NCBI RefSeq assembly: GCF_019703515.2
Contig: NC_059379.1
Location: 28,238,880-28,302,879, forward strand
DNA length: 64,000 bases
Source: Myxocyprinus asiaticus
Lineage: Eukaryota; Chordata; Actinopteri; Cypriniformes; Catostomidae
Direction: 5' to 3'
The translations under genes and the position numbers were made by a program. The notes under the pieces are model-generated. The model was not told the origin of the DNA. It did no database searches and worked only from the letters and a program-made list of their open reading frames with translations. Below, piece after piece: positions 46,500-58,702 of this stretch (positions are counted from its first letter, which is position 1; every line of letters starts with the position of its first letter).

Positions 46500-46745
46500 A
46501 GACTGTGGCTCAGTGGTTAAGGCTCTGGGTTACTGATCAGAAGGTCAGGGGTTCAAGCCCCAGCACTGCCAAGATGCCACTGTTGGGCCCTTGAGCAAGG
46601 CCCTTGACCCTATCCACTCCAGGGGCACCGTATCATGGCTGACTCTGCACTCTGACCCCAGCTTAGCTTAGCTGGGATATGTGAAAAAAAAAAGAATTTC
46701 ACTGCAAATGTGTGATAAATAAATATAATTATAAAAAAAAAAAAA
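46500..46745 (+). mobile_element. tRNA-derived SINE
   Basis: The head ctgtggctcagtggttaagg with gggttcaagcccc gives A- and B-boxes; ttgagcaaggcccttgac is a block found in several fish SINEs. Poly-A tail at 46732-46745. Confidence 0.78.
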
Positions 46746-47221
46746 AGTTAAACTAACAACATACATTCATAACACTCATGCTGTATAATTGGACAGGGTT
46801 TGTGAGTGATAATTGCAATAGTAAACAAAAAAGCTCTATAATGTGAATAAAACATCCTCATACACTAGACAAATCCTTAGATAATGAGGCTTACTTTATT
46901 TGTAACATTTACAACACATGCAAACAAAGCAATCAAGGCATTTCTTGTTAATTATTTTATTTTTGGAAATTCATTCACACTTAAAGCTAACAACCCTTTT
47001 TAAATACATAACAACATGAAAAAATATAGGCAAACAGTAGTTCGAAATCTCTTATTTAATGTAATATTTAATTAACTATTTACAGTTATGGCAAGTGTAT
47101 GCTGGGTTAAGCTCTAAGCATGAAAAAAGTCCAAAATAATAGAACAAAAAGCAAAACAATGTGTTGTGATAGTAAACTAAAATAAAAAAAGATATGAAAT
47201 AATGTGACTAAATATAAATAA

Positions 47222-47635
47222 CTGTCTTTTTTTAAGTTTAGTACCTGTTCAGGTCATGTGGTTCCATGTCATGTTATTTCCTGTATCCCTGTCATGTCAT
47301 GTGATTCCCTGTTTCCATGTCAAGTCATGTGATCATCCTGTTTCCCTCCATGTGTCTTGTTTTCATTGGTTTATTGTCTTGTTAACTCGTTATCAGTTCT
47401 AGTTTGTCATTGGTTTAAGTTTATTAGTCTTGTTATCTTGTTTATAGTTCTGTCTGTTCATTGGTTGTCTTGTTAACCTTGTCCATGTATTTATACCCTC
47501 TTGTTTGCCATGGTCCTTTGTCAGGTATTGTGTTTATGTAATGTTGTTTGGAAGTCAAGCCAAGTCAAGTCAAGTCAAGTCAATGTTTTGTAGTCACGTT
47601 TTTGGTTTTCACGCTTCATGTAAATAAACTGCACC
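47222..47635 (+). mobile_element. Upstream LTR (truncated) of LTR element
   Basis: Direct repeat of about 49380-49860: cctgttcaggtcatgtggtt, tttataccctcttgtttgcc and a polyadenylation region aataaactgcacc. The first bases and the last about 60 bp are missing; the right side ends at the LINE junction. Confidence 0.75.
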
Positions 47636-48600
47636 TTGATGTTTAATGTGTTGCCACACAGTCGTGTGTACAGGGAATACAGGAGTGGGCTGAGAACACA
47701 GCCCTGCGGGGCTCCAGTGTTGAGGGTCAGTGATGAGAAGATGTTGCTGCCCATTCTAACCACCTGGCATCTGCTTGACAGGAAGTCCAGGATCCAGTTG
47801 CACAGCGAGCTGTTTAAGCCCAGAGTCCGGAGTTTCTCATCAAGCTTGAAAGGCACTATGGTGTTGAATGCTGAGCTGTAGTCTACAAAGAGCATTCTCA
47901 CAAATGTGTTCCTTTTTTCCAGGTGGGAGAGAGCAGAGTGTAGTGTAGATGCAATGGCATCATCAGTGGAGCAGTTGTTGCGGTAAGCAGGCCTCAGGGT
48001 GCGTAGTTTCCTGCTTACTTATACTCCCATACAGTTCCTTGAGTGCCCGGTCTGTGTCGGCTTGTGGTGGGATGTACACAGCTGTGATAATGACCGCTGT
48101 GAATTCCCTCGGTAGCCAGAATGGCTGACACAGAAGCATGAGAAACTCCAGATCAGAAGAACAGAAAGACTTGATAGAATGTACGTTCCTCTGATCACAC
48201 CAGGATCTGTTGATCATAAAACATACACCAACACCTCTGTCTTTTGCTCTATCTGCTTGGTGCACGGAGAACCCCGCAGGTTCGATGGCTGAGTCTGGAA
48301 TCTCAGCAAACATCTAAGTTTCTGTAAGGCAGATAATGCAGCAGTCCCTCGTCTCTCGTTGGAAAGAGATCCACGCTCTCAGCTCGCAGAGCTTGTTGTA
48401 GAGACTGAACATTTCCCAGTAGAATACTGGGTAGCGGGGGACGATTTGCGTGACATCTTAGTCTGATGAGAACACCGGCTCTCCTTCCCCTGTTCTGGCT
48501 GCGTTTCTGCGGCCGGGCTGCCCAGACAAAGGGCTCCGCTGGCATGTTTGTAAACAGCGGGTCGGCATTGAGGAATTTAAAGTCCGGTTTTCAGTGTGCT
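47636..48600 (-). mobile_element. LINE fragment (L2/CR1/Rex1 group) with EN and RT remnants
   Basis: On the - strand, 48545-48303 resembles the N-terminal region, 48313-47963 an APE-type endonuclease end (GVGVCFMINRSWC... VYIPPQAD), and 47901-47620 a reverse transcriptase part with [14 protein letters not shown] and [18 protein letters not shown]. The catalytic YADD block is absent and a large deletion joins endonuclease to RT. Not functional. Confidence 0.85.
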
Positions 48601-48784
48601 ATTGCAGAACCAATGTCCAAAAGTGTTTGTCTATTGTAGACGATAAGGCAGACAACATCCAAGACAAAAAACATAAGAACTGTAGACAAAACAAACAAAA
48701 AATTGAAATGTTGGGTCAGAGCTCACAATACAGCAGCCATACTCAGCGCCATCTTGAACTGTTACCACCATCCTAAACTGTTAC

Positions 48785-49225
48785 TCAGCTCCATGCCATG
48801 TCACAGCCACGCCAGTCAGCTCCATGCCATGTCACTGCCACGCCAGAGTCAGCTCCATGCCACATCACCACCACGCCTCAGCCTGCTCCATGCCATGTCA
48901 CAGCAACACCTCAGCCTGCTCCATGCCACGTCACAGCAACACCTCAGCCTGCTCCATGCCATGTCACAGCAACGCCTCAGCCTGCTCCAGCCCATGTCAC
49001 AGCAACACCTCAACCTGCTCCATGCCACGTCACAGCAACGCCTCAGCCTGCTCCATGCCACGTCACAGCAATGCCTCAGCCTGCTCCATGCCACTTCACA
49101 GCAGTGCCTTAGCCTGCTCCATGCCACGTCACAGCAACACCTGAGCCTGTCACAATAATGGCTCAGCGTGCTCCATACCATGTCAAAGCCAAGCCCCAGA
49201 CTGCTCCATGCCATGTCACAAGCAA
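48785..49225. repeat. 33-bp minisatellite
   Basis: About eleven imperfect units of cctgctccatgccatgtcac plus agcaacacctcag. Because 33 is a multiple of three, several frames stay open; one reads PAPCHVTATPQ repeated. It lies between LTRs. Confidence 0.92.
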
Positions 49226-49340
49226 GCCTCTGCTCCACGGTCCAGGCCCGCCTCTGCTCCACGAGCCATGTAGCCACGTCAAGACGCCTCTGTGTTTTTG
49301 TTTTGGGCCGTCAGGAGCCGCCCCTAGAGTGGGGGGGATA

Positions 49341-49914
49341 TGTCACGTCTATATGTGTTTTGTTCTTGTTTTCATGTCGTTTTTTAAAAGTTTAGTTCCT
49401 GTTCAGGTCATGTGGTTCCATGTCATGTGATTCCCTGTTTCCATGTCAAGTCATGTGATCATCCTGTTTCCCTCCATGTTCATGTGTCTTATTTTCATTG
49501 GTTTATTGTCTTAACTCGTTATCAGTTCTAGTTTGTCATTGGTTTAAGTTTATTAGTCTTGTTATCTTGTTTATAGTTCTTTCTGTTCATTGGTTGTCTT
49601 GTTACCCTTGTCCGTGTATTTATACCCTCATGTTTGCCATGGTCCATTGTCAGGTATTGTGTTTATGTAACGTTGCATGTCATGTCATGTCATGTCATGA
49701 TATGCCATATGTCATGTCATATGTCATATGTCATGTCATTTCATATGTCATATGTCATATGTCATATGTCATTTTTCATGTCATGTCATGTCAGTTTAGT
49801 TCATGTTTATGTTTTGTAGTCACATTTTTGGTTTTCATGCTTCATGTAAATAAACTGCACCTGGGTTCTTCACTTTATTGTCATCATCTGCCTGTCATTA
49901 CCAGCATCGTTACA
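49341..49914 (+). mobile_element. Downstream LTR of LTR retrotransposon
   Basis: Begins tgtcacgtc and ends gcatcgttaca (TG...CA). A purine tract (agagtgggggggata) precedes it, as expected for a 3-prime LTR. The interior has a short (ATGTC)-rich tract at 49675-49800 that is much shorter in the upstream LTR. No gag-pol frame remains between the LTRs. Confidence 0.8.
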
Positions 49915-52077
49915 ATAATATGATAAAATATTATTTATGGATGCAATATCCAGTATATATTAGGCCTACTACTATCTTGGGTAGTGACCTTACAGTTCTG
50001 TAAAACAAAAAACATGGTTTGAAAAGAATATATATTTTGGCAATTTGCATTTTTTACTGTAATAGTGGTGGACTTTTATTCTGTTACACGGCTTTGTAAG
50101 ACTGGCACAAAATTGTCTGCATCACTTCCGGGAAAGTTAAGAACTTGTGAGATAACATTGTCATAAAACTCACACACAAAAGGGACAGCTGCACCGAAGT
50201 GGCACCCCCTGAGAAGACATCTCCACCTGAGACAACACACCCCACTGATTAGGGACAATAAAATGCAAATCACACTCACATCTGCTCTCTCTCTCTCACC
50301 TCAGGTCACTTTAAGGACACCAAAAATTAAGTAATGACTTATCCTGTTCTGTAATGTAAAAGGTTTTCTGATCATACATGTTTGGTATCATTCAAGAAGT
50401 CTCAGTGCAACTGGTAAAACAGTCTCATTCCCTTTCAGCAAAGACAAATCACAAGTAAGATTTAAGAACTTAGTAAAATACTGTATTCTATCCGGGACAA
50501 GCCCCTCCCAACTCTCTCACAGGGACCAGATGCTGTATGCAGATTAGGTGCATTCTTTGTAAACATCAAACAACCTACTCGATCACAAGTTTCAAAGGTC
50601 TACCTTCAAACCCCTAAATTGTAAACCAAATCCTGAATAACATCAAACACACACATCTGAAATAACAACAGAATCGTTTGGTACTTAAGGAAGGATGGCA
50701 GAGGAGCTCAGGGTCTCTGTAGCCAGATGACCCACACAGAAAACATTGTGTGTCATTTTTAAATCTACTAGGGAATCTGTATTCAGATCTCCCACACAAT
50801 TGCTGTGTAGTTTCTCTACCAGGTATGCAAATCTTATTTCTTATTTTTGGTAAATGTTTGAATGGAATGCAACTTTAATTATATTAGTATGCTTGGTTCA
50901 CTGATAGCTTTGAGTTTGATTTATTATTTTAATTGGATTGTTTGAATGTATTACTATTACCTGGTAAAATAAGTTGTTATTATAATTCATTCTGAAGGAC
51001 TATTTTCTAGTATATTTCTTATTAACTACAAATCTATGGTCAGAGTTGGCTTAACTAAGCTACTTCAGAAGTAACCCATTAGTTAAGTATGTACTAAAAG
51101 GCTAAACGGCGAACCGAGAATCTATGATAGAACTTAGCCAAGTAGATATAAACAGGAATACTAAGAGTAGGACCGAGAATCTGTAAAACAGAACTTAATT
51201 GACTGGGGCTAAACGGTGAGTCGAGAATCTATACTGAACTTAGCCAAATAAGACTAAATGTTCAAAGCCAAGAACCTATAAGGACTTATAGTCCTAAAAG
51301 TCTAAAATGTACTAATATCTGAAACTGATGACTTTGTAGTTAAACGACCTGTGTCCGGCCAGCACAGGACCCAAATAACATTGAAATAACAAATGCAGTC
51401 TAGAAAAGAGAATTACTAAAAATAATAAGATACAAAACTTAAATTCAGAGCATAGATATATCAACAAGGTTTTTCATAATTGGAGTGAGATGAAATAAAG
51501 AAAATAATTAATGATAAGATTAATAAAACATGGAACTCAAATCAAATAATCAAAGTATTATTTAATGTGCACGATAAGACAGAACACGCAGGAGACCTTC
51601 AGCCACACCACTGGATACTGCCATTGGACCAGTGGGTGACCCCTTACAGCTTTGAGAAAGATTTAATGATGGCACGGGTTGACCAATCAGTGGAAAGGGC
51701 CGTTTCATGCCCACCCACATGTGCAAATCAATTATTCAAGCTGTTTATCCATTTTCTACCCATAAACCAAAAAATTTTAAATAAAGCCGGATTTTTGTTT
51801 TTCCATTTTTTTGTACAAGTAAAAAAAATAAATAAAAAAATAATTAAAATCAAACTATCAAAATGTACATGGACCGAAACTGGATAATGCACTGCATTTA
51901 TGAATATGGACTTACACACAAACGTTTAGAAAAGTAGCACTTTCAGATTCAATAGGTTCAATAAATCTGTATAAACTGTAATTATAAAAACAATGTATGT
52001 ACATTGTAATGTATTATGTCCCAGATAATCTTACTTCTAAAGTTTAGCTAGGATGGTTTTAAATTAGTTTCATAGTA
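49915..52077. other. Intergenic, with degenerate tandem repeat
   Basis: Positions 51100-51300 hold about four units around 'cgagaatctat...gaacttagccaa'. Positions 50700-50825 hold two related hairpin-prone units with 'cccacacag' and 'cccacacaattg'. The origin is unknown; an eroded LTR is possible. Confidence 0.45.
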
Positions 52078-52878
52078 CAACCCCTATTCTGAAATAGTTG
52101 GGACAGTGTGAAAAATGATAATAAAACAAAAGAGTAATTTGTAAATTATATTCACCCTTTGCTATTTTGAAAGCACTACAACTACACATATGATGTTTTA
52201 CCTTGTGAATTTCATTTTTTTTTTGGGTGGTGGGGTGGGGGGGTGATGTACAGTAATTTCAAATCAGATGATTGCAACACACTTCAAAAAAGTTGAGACA
52301 GGGGCAGTTTAACACTAATAACAATTTGATAAGGCAGTGTGAAACAGGAGATGTTAAACAGGTGAAGCAATCGTGTCATGGTATATAAGGAGCCTCCAAA
52401 AACAGCCTAGTCCTTTGAGAGCAATGATCATTCATGGGGCCTGGGTAGCTCAGCAAGTAAAGACGTTGACTACCACACCTGGAGTGACAAGTTCAAATCC
52501 AGGGTGTGCTGAGTGACTCCAACCAAGCTTCTTAGGAACCAATTGGCCCGGTTGCTAGGGTGGGTAGAGTCACTTTGGGTTAACCTCCTTGTGGTCGCTA
52601 TAATGTGGTTCTCACTTTTGGTGGGGTGCGTGGTGAGTTGTGCGTGGATGCCGCGGAGAATAGCGTGAACCTCCACACGTGCTAGGTCTCCGTGGTAACA
52701 CGTTCAACAAGCCACGTGATAAGATGCACGGATTGACTGTCTCAGACGCAGAGGCAACTGAGATTCGTCCTCCGCCACCTGGATTGAGGCGAGTCACTAC
52801 GCCATCATGAGGATTTAGAGCGCATTGGGAATTGGGCATGCCAAATTGGGGAGAAAACGGGAGAAAATCCAAAAAAAA

Positions 52879-52911
<33 letters not shown>

Positions 52912-54035
52912 AAGAGCAAGGATCATTCGAGACTAGTCAATTTGCCAACAGATGCTTCAGCAAATAATCCAGCATTTTGAGAACAATATTCCCCAAAGAC
53001 AAATTGGAAGGATTTTGGGCATTTCACCCTCTACAGTGCACAATATTGTTAAAAGATTCAAGGAATCGAAAACCACTTCTGAATGCATGTGATCTCTGAT
53101 CCCTCAGACATCACTGTCTTAAAAAATGTCATTCATCTGTAATGGATATCATGAGGGCTTGGGATAACATCCACAGATACAAGTTAAGACTTTACTATGC
53201 AAAGCTGAAGCCCTACATCAACACTGTCCAGAAGCACTGCTGACTTCTCTGGGCTCGGTCTCATCTTAGATGGAAAGTAGAACAGTGGAACAGAGTCCAC
53301 ATTTCATATAGTTTTTGAAAAACACAGCCATCGTGTTCTCCGGGCCATGAGGAAAAGGACCATCCAAGCTGTTATTAGCATCAGGTCCAAAAGCCAGTGT
53401 CTGTATGGGCCAGTGGTGTGTCAGTGCCCATGACATGGGCAACTCACACATCTGTGAGGGCACCATTAATGCAGACAGATATGTAAAACTTTTGGAGCAG
53501 CATATACTGCCATCAAGCTCTGTCTTTTCCCTGCATTTTCCAGCAGCAGAATTTAAAACCACATACTGCCCGGATTACAAGTGCATGGCTGTGTAAGCAG
53601 AGAGTGCGGGTGCTAGACTGGCCTGCCTGCAGTCCTGACCTGTCTCCAGTTGAGAATGCGTGGCGCATTATGAAGAATACCATATGGCAACAAAGACCCC
53701 GTACAATTGCAAATGGGGGAAAATTCCATTTCTAAACTTAAAAAAACTTGTGTCTTCAGTGCCCAAATGCTTAATAAGTGCACCACTGAAGAAATGGTGA
53801 TGTTTCACAATGGTAAACACTTGACTGTCCCAACTTTTTTGGAGTGTGTTGCAATCACCTGATTTGAAATTACTGTACATTTAAAAAAACAAAACAATGA
53901 AATTCACAAGGTAAAACATAATTTAATGTGTAGTTGTAGTGCCTTCAATAGAGCAAGGGCTGAATATAATTTACAAATCACTTTGTTTTTATTAGCATTT
54001 CTCATTCTGTCCCAACTTTTTTGGAATTGGAGTTG
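52078..54035 (+). mobile_element. Tc1/mariner-like element with long IR/DR ends, split by SINE
   Basis: Inverted ends of about 230 bp begin caacccctattctgaaatag / caactccaattccaaaaaag and contain a second 'aaaaaagttg.gaca' block, an IR/DR layout. TA on both sides. The interior (52940-53780) is a decayed transposase: a helix-turn-helix-like start, then blocks such as HICEGTINADRY at 53440-53480. Many stops. Confidence 0.8.
52434..52912 (+). mobile_element. tRNA-derived SINE (HAmo-like), nested
   Basis: gcctgggtagctcagcaagt head, caagttcaaatcc B-box, body as at 24025-24456 and a long A-rich tail. Target duplication of 16 bp with one mismatch: agagcaatgatcattc (52418-52433) and agagcaaggatcattc (52913-52928). 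Confidence 0.88.
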
Positions 54036-54084
54036 TATATGTTTATCTATACATACCACAAACCATGCACATATTAAGTATATT

Positions 54085-54412
54085 GATTACACTTTACAAT
54101 AAGATTCCTTTCGTTAATATAAGTTAATGCATTAGGTTTCATGAACAAACAATTCAAAATAAATATTTTTTTACAGCATTTATTAATCTTTATTAATGTT
54201 AGGAAATAAAAACACAGTTGTTCATTATTTGTTCATGTTCATGGTACATTGGTTTTTGATTGATTTTTAAAATGTATTAGTAAATGTTGAAATTAACATG
54301 AACTAAGATTATTAAATGCTGTAAAAGTTTTGTTCATTGTTAGTTCATGTTAACTAATGTTGTTAACTAATGCTAACAAATGGAACCTTGTTGTAAAGTG
54401 TTACCAGTACAT
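54085..54412. mobile_element. MITE with 'ACACTTTACAATAAG' ends, copy 1
   Basis: Inverted ends acactttacaataagattcc and ggaaccttgttgtaaagtgt enclose AT-rich sequence with tgttcatgtta words. Another complete copy is at 57106-57438 and a partial one at 55748-55930. Confidence 0.75.
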
Positions 54413-55747
54413 TTAATAATCTCTAAATAGGTTACATTAATGAGAACTTACCTTGTGTGAAAATGGAGACATTGGGGCATCTAGAGAGTCTAGGTTTCTG
54501 TGCATGTGGGTACTATTTGGACTGGCAAGTAATTTGAATAAAACCACACCAAGTCTCATGAGATTACACTACTTCAACTGCACTTTTATGACATACAGAT
54601 GACATTTTTGTACGAGTTTGAATGCACTGATACCCTGGTTTATTAATAGATAAATAATAAAATGTTTAGCAGTTTTTCCACAATACAGTGACAAAAAAAA
54701 GCAATATTTATCACATATAAAAAACAATCTAGACACAGTGCAACAAATGAAACAGAATGCAGGTGTTTCGGCAGGTGTTTTTAAACCTGAAGCTCTTATT
54801 AACTTGATACAATGTCTAAAAATGTGCTGGTCCTCCATGAGACACTGAAGAAACAGCGAGACACAGTGCAGCATGTATGGACGTTCATCCAGCTTGTGTT
54901 TACACAGGAAATCACTGGAAAAACAGAGCAGATGCACGCAAAAACACATTCGGTATGAACGGCCCCTAACTCATCCGTTCGCGCATATCTGTGAGTGAGA
55001 GTGCTGTGCGAAACAAGTTCGGACAGCCTATATATTTTTTCATAAAATACAAACCCGAACCCTACTTGAAAAACTCACCCGTCCCAACCCCGTCAGCTTC
55101 TAACGTGAACCGCTCTAAGAGCACTGACAACAGCGTATTCGCACGTGTACCCAGAACATCATGTCACCACTCAAGAGTTTTTGTGGAGCTTTCCTACCGG
55201 GGCAGGGGTCCCCCCGACATCCGGGGTCCCACGCAATTGCGTGGTGGTTAAAACCGCTACTGTGTGCAGGCCGTGATACAGTGAAAAGAAATGTATATTT
55301 TATAAACTGAACCCTCCAACCAAAACCCCAAACCTAAACCTAATCATCAGTGGAGTAAACATTTTATGTTAGAGTGAAAAATGCAACATCCGATTCACAC
55401 TCGACACTTTTTAAGCACACGATTACTTCCTGTTTTCAACATGGGATCCTAACCCAGGTCTCCCACACTGCTGACACAACACGCTTCCAGTCTCACCACA
55501 AGGGAAGGTAAACATGATTGAGCTGATGCTAAATTGTCTGATGAGAGATGCCGCTTGTCAGTGAGTCGGCATAATGTGGCCGATCCTTTGGTACAGGAAC
55601 TCTCGGAAACAACATGTAGACTTCCCGTGTGATCATGTTGATCAGAAAGACACTTTTGGAGCTTCTCAGTGGTTTTCAGTGTCATAAAAGTGTTAAGTTA
55701 AAAGTAGTTGAAACTTAGAAAATCATGTCTCGAGATGTATTATGTTG
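54413..55747. other. Intergenic, unassigned
   Basis: 54740-54970 resembles 10560-10770 weakly (shared end gtatgaacggcccct / gtgtgaatggccct), so probably a transposon remnant. No gene seen. Confidence 0.4.
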
Positions 55748-56111
55748 TACTTGTTAACATTAGTAAATGCACTATGAACTAACATGAACTAACAATGAAC
55801 AATTGTGTTTTTTATCTAACATCTACAAAGATTAATTAATACTGTGTAAAATAAAGTTAATTGTTTGTTGATGATACCTAATGCATTAACTAATATTAAC
55901 AAATGCAACCTTATTGTAAAGTGTTACCAAAGAAATAAAGAAACAACAATAATGAAGTACAACACAGATGAATGTTTGTTCTCTTGAAGTAACACACACA
56001 TACAAACTTGTTTTTATATCATTGTGGGGACTCTCCATAGACTCCCATGGATTTTATGGATTTTATACAGATCTAACGATAATTTCTATCCCCTAACCCT
56101 AAACCTACCCC
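55748..56111 (+). repeat. Inverted duplication, left arm
   Basis: Near-identical complement of 56922-57285. It carries parts of two different repeats: the MITE arm and a 'gtggggactctccatagact' sequence. Confidence 0.88.
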
Positions 56112-56711
56112 AAAACAAGAAGTTACATGTACTTCAAACTTGAATTGCTCCGATGGTAGGAAATTATGTACTTTTATTATGGAATTTACATACGAGTCAG
56201 GGGACATGAGTAGTTGCATAATTTTTTTAACGCGTTATTTTTCTAATTATAATTAACTAAAATAACATGTTAAATAGACAAGCTAGTTGTGTAATGAAAA
56301 GCCATTTTTCTATGTTTTGGTTTGAAACTAGAATTCAATTTAATGAGCATGTCCAGAAAAATGTCAAAGACAAATTAAAACAAATTATCTTCCAGCTGAA
56401 TGCCCTTATGCTGTAACACGAACTACGTAAATGACTAGACAAACTCAGGGGGAGAGAAATTATTCATATTAAGCTGTGCAGGTGACTCAGGTTTAAAATG
56501 AAAATGCATTATCCTCCAGGGACACATAGTTCATGTTTAATGTGCCTGGTCCATCCACAGATTAATATTTCCAGTCATTGCATTCATCTTCTAAATTCAC
56601 ATTTTATCACAATGTTTACAGGCAGCAAAAGTGGAGCTCTCCCGCACTTTTTTATTTCATAGGGCTGAAGGATCTATGGTTCTAATTTGAATGTTTAAAG
56701 GCAACCTGTGT

Positions 56712-56743
<32 letters not shown>

Positions 56744-56921
56744 ACAAGTTTATGCAACACTGTGGGGACCAAATGTACCCCCAAGGACAGTAAACCCTGA
56801 GATCACCTACATTGTAGGCCCAGCCAGCGGTCCCCATGAGGGATATATAATGGCTCATTAAACATACTAAACTATGTTTTTTTGAAAATGTAAAAATGCA
56901 AAAAGGTTTCTGTGAGGTTAA

Positions 56922-57285
56922 GGGGTAGGTTTAGGGTTAGGGGATAGAAATTATCGTTAGATCTGTATAAAATCCATAAAATCCATGGGAGTCTATGGAG
57001 AGTCCCCACAATGATATAAAAACAAGTTTGTATGTGTGTGTTACTTCAAGAGAACAAACATTCATCTGTGTTGTACTTCATTACTGTTGTTTCTTTATTT
57101 CTTTGGTAACACTTTACAATAAGGTTCCATTTGTTAATATTAGTTAATGCATTAGGTATCATCAACAAACAATTAACTTTATTTTTTACAGTATTAATTA
57201 ATCTTTGTAGATGTTAGATAAAAAACACAGTTGTTCATTGTTAGTTCATGTTAGTTCACAGTGCATTTACTAATGTTAACAAGTA
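56922..57285 (-). repeat. Inverted duplication, right arm
   Basis: Here both source repeats look whole (56706-57045 and 57106-57438), so this arm is the likely source and 55748-56111 the inverted copy. The spacer is about 810 bp. Confidence 0.88.
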
Positions 57286-57540
57286 AAACTTTTGATTTAA
57301 AAAATGCATTAGTATATGTTGAAATTAACAATAACTAAAGTTAATAAATACTTAATAAGTATTGTTCATTGTTAGTTCATGTTAACTATTGTGGTTAACT
57401 AATGTTACCAAATGGAACCTTATTGTAAAGTGTTACCATTTCTTTCATATTATTTCCTTATTCATACATACAGTATACCATATTATATACACATTTTAAC
57501 TTTTTTTATTATTTACTGTTTAATCTTATGCTGTGTGATA

Positions 57541-57616
57541 CAGGGGCGGATTTAGTGATTTGGGGGCCCAAGGGAAAGTACAGGGATGGGGCCATTTACG
57601 TCAAGGTGCTATAAGA

Positions 57617-57687
<71 letters not shown>

Positions 57688-58694
57688 GGAATGGTAAGGA
57701 GAAAATATTCCTTCGTCCTGAAAGATATCACTGAAATACTCTCTACTGAAAGTGTCCTGAGATTCCTCATCTGTTTATGTGACAGTACTAGACTGTGCAA
57801 ACAGCAAACAAAAATGTGTCTGTGGTTGTCTCATTCTCCCTGGTTGTGACAAATTTCTAAAAAGGAGTGAATAATAATGTCTGACACAATCTGGCTACTA
57901 TGAACTACAATAATTTATATAACACTATAATACCTTTTTTCTTTCTCACTCTCCCTTTTTCTTAATGCACTTTTTCTCCATTAACTAGACCTTGAATTGA
58001 CTATATCCAAATTATTTTACTAAAAGTTGACTTTGCATTTTTCCAAAAGGCTTTGATCAACTTTTAAATTTGAAAACATAAAAAAGTTAGCTAGATTTTT
58101 GCTGCTAAATAAGGCGAAAATGAGTCAACAGTCTGAGAAAAATGTTTTCTTATTTATGAATGTCAACGCCCAGATCATCATCAAAACTGTGTATTGGTGA
58201 CTATAGTGAGTGCTGTGCTTGTGGAAGCAGCGATGAGTGGCAGTGCAGGCTGTGCAGCTTTTCTGTTTGGAAAGACAGTGTTACCTTAGGAAGTCTTGAT
58301 TCCATTTTTTTTTTCTTCTTCACAAATTAAATTCAGACTGAACTAGCAACAATGTAGCTTAGCTTGTAACTTGCAACAGAGTATACGGTGAAATCACACG
58401 AAACTGTCAGAGTGGTTTGGCTCACTTTCACCTTTTTATGAACTTGTGGAGATGCATAAAACCTTGGAATATTCCATTACAGCCTGATCTGAGGGGGTTG
58501 CTTGCACTGATGGTGCTGAAAATAACAGCGATATCAATCATATCGGAGTTGTAACAGTGATATTTAAAATTTCAGCACACGCTATTTAGAATAAATGATA
58601 ATAAAAAAGCATATTATTTGTATTTTTGGGGGGCCCTTGGCTTCTGGGGCTCTAGGCGGATGCCTACCTTTGCCTAGTGCTAAGTCCGCCCCTG
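57541..58694. mobile_element. hAT-type element with perfect target duplication
   Basis: Ends caggggcggatttagtg and cactaagtccgcccctg-type inverted repeats. GTGTGATA stands on both sides (57533-57540 and 58695-58702). A (TA)n run lies inside at 57625-57684. No transposase. Confidence 0.85.
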
Positions 58695-58702
58695 GTGTGA
58701 TA

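Noticed and set aside
48798..49112. CRISPR-like array
   Set aside because: Units are contiguous imperfect repeats with no spacers; the genome is vertebrate.
48703..49277. Long repeat-protein frames on both strands
   Set aside because: All come from the 33-bp minisatellite, which is open in several frames at once; no start context or conserved domain.
54569..54949. 126-codon - strand Cys-rich frame
   Set aside because: Overlaps a dispersed repeat seen also near 10560-10770; no signal peptide or domain pattern recognised.
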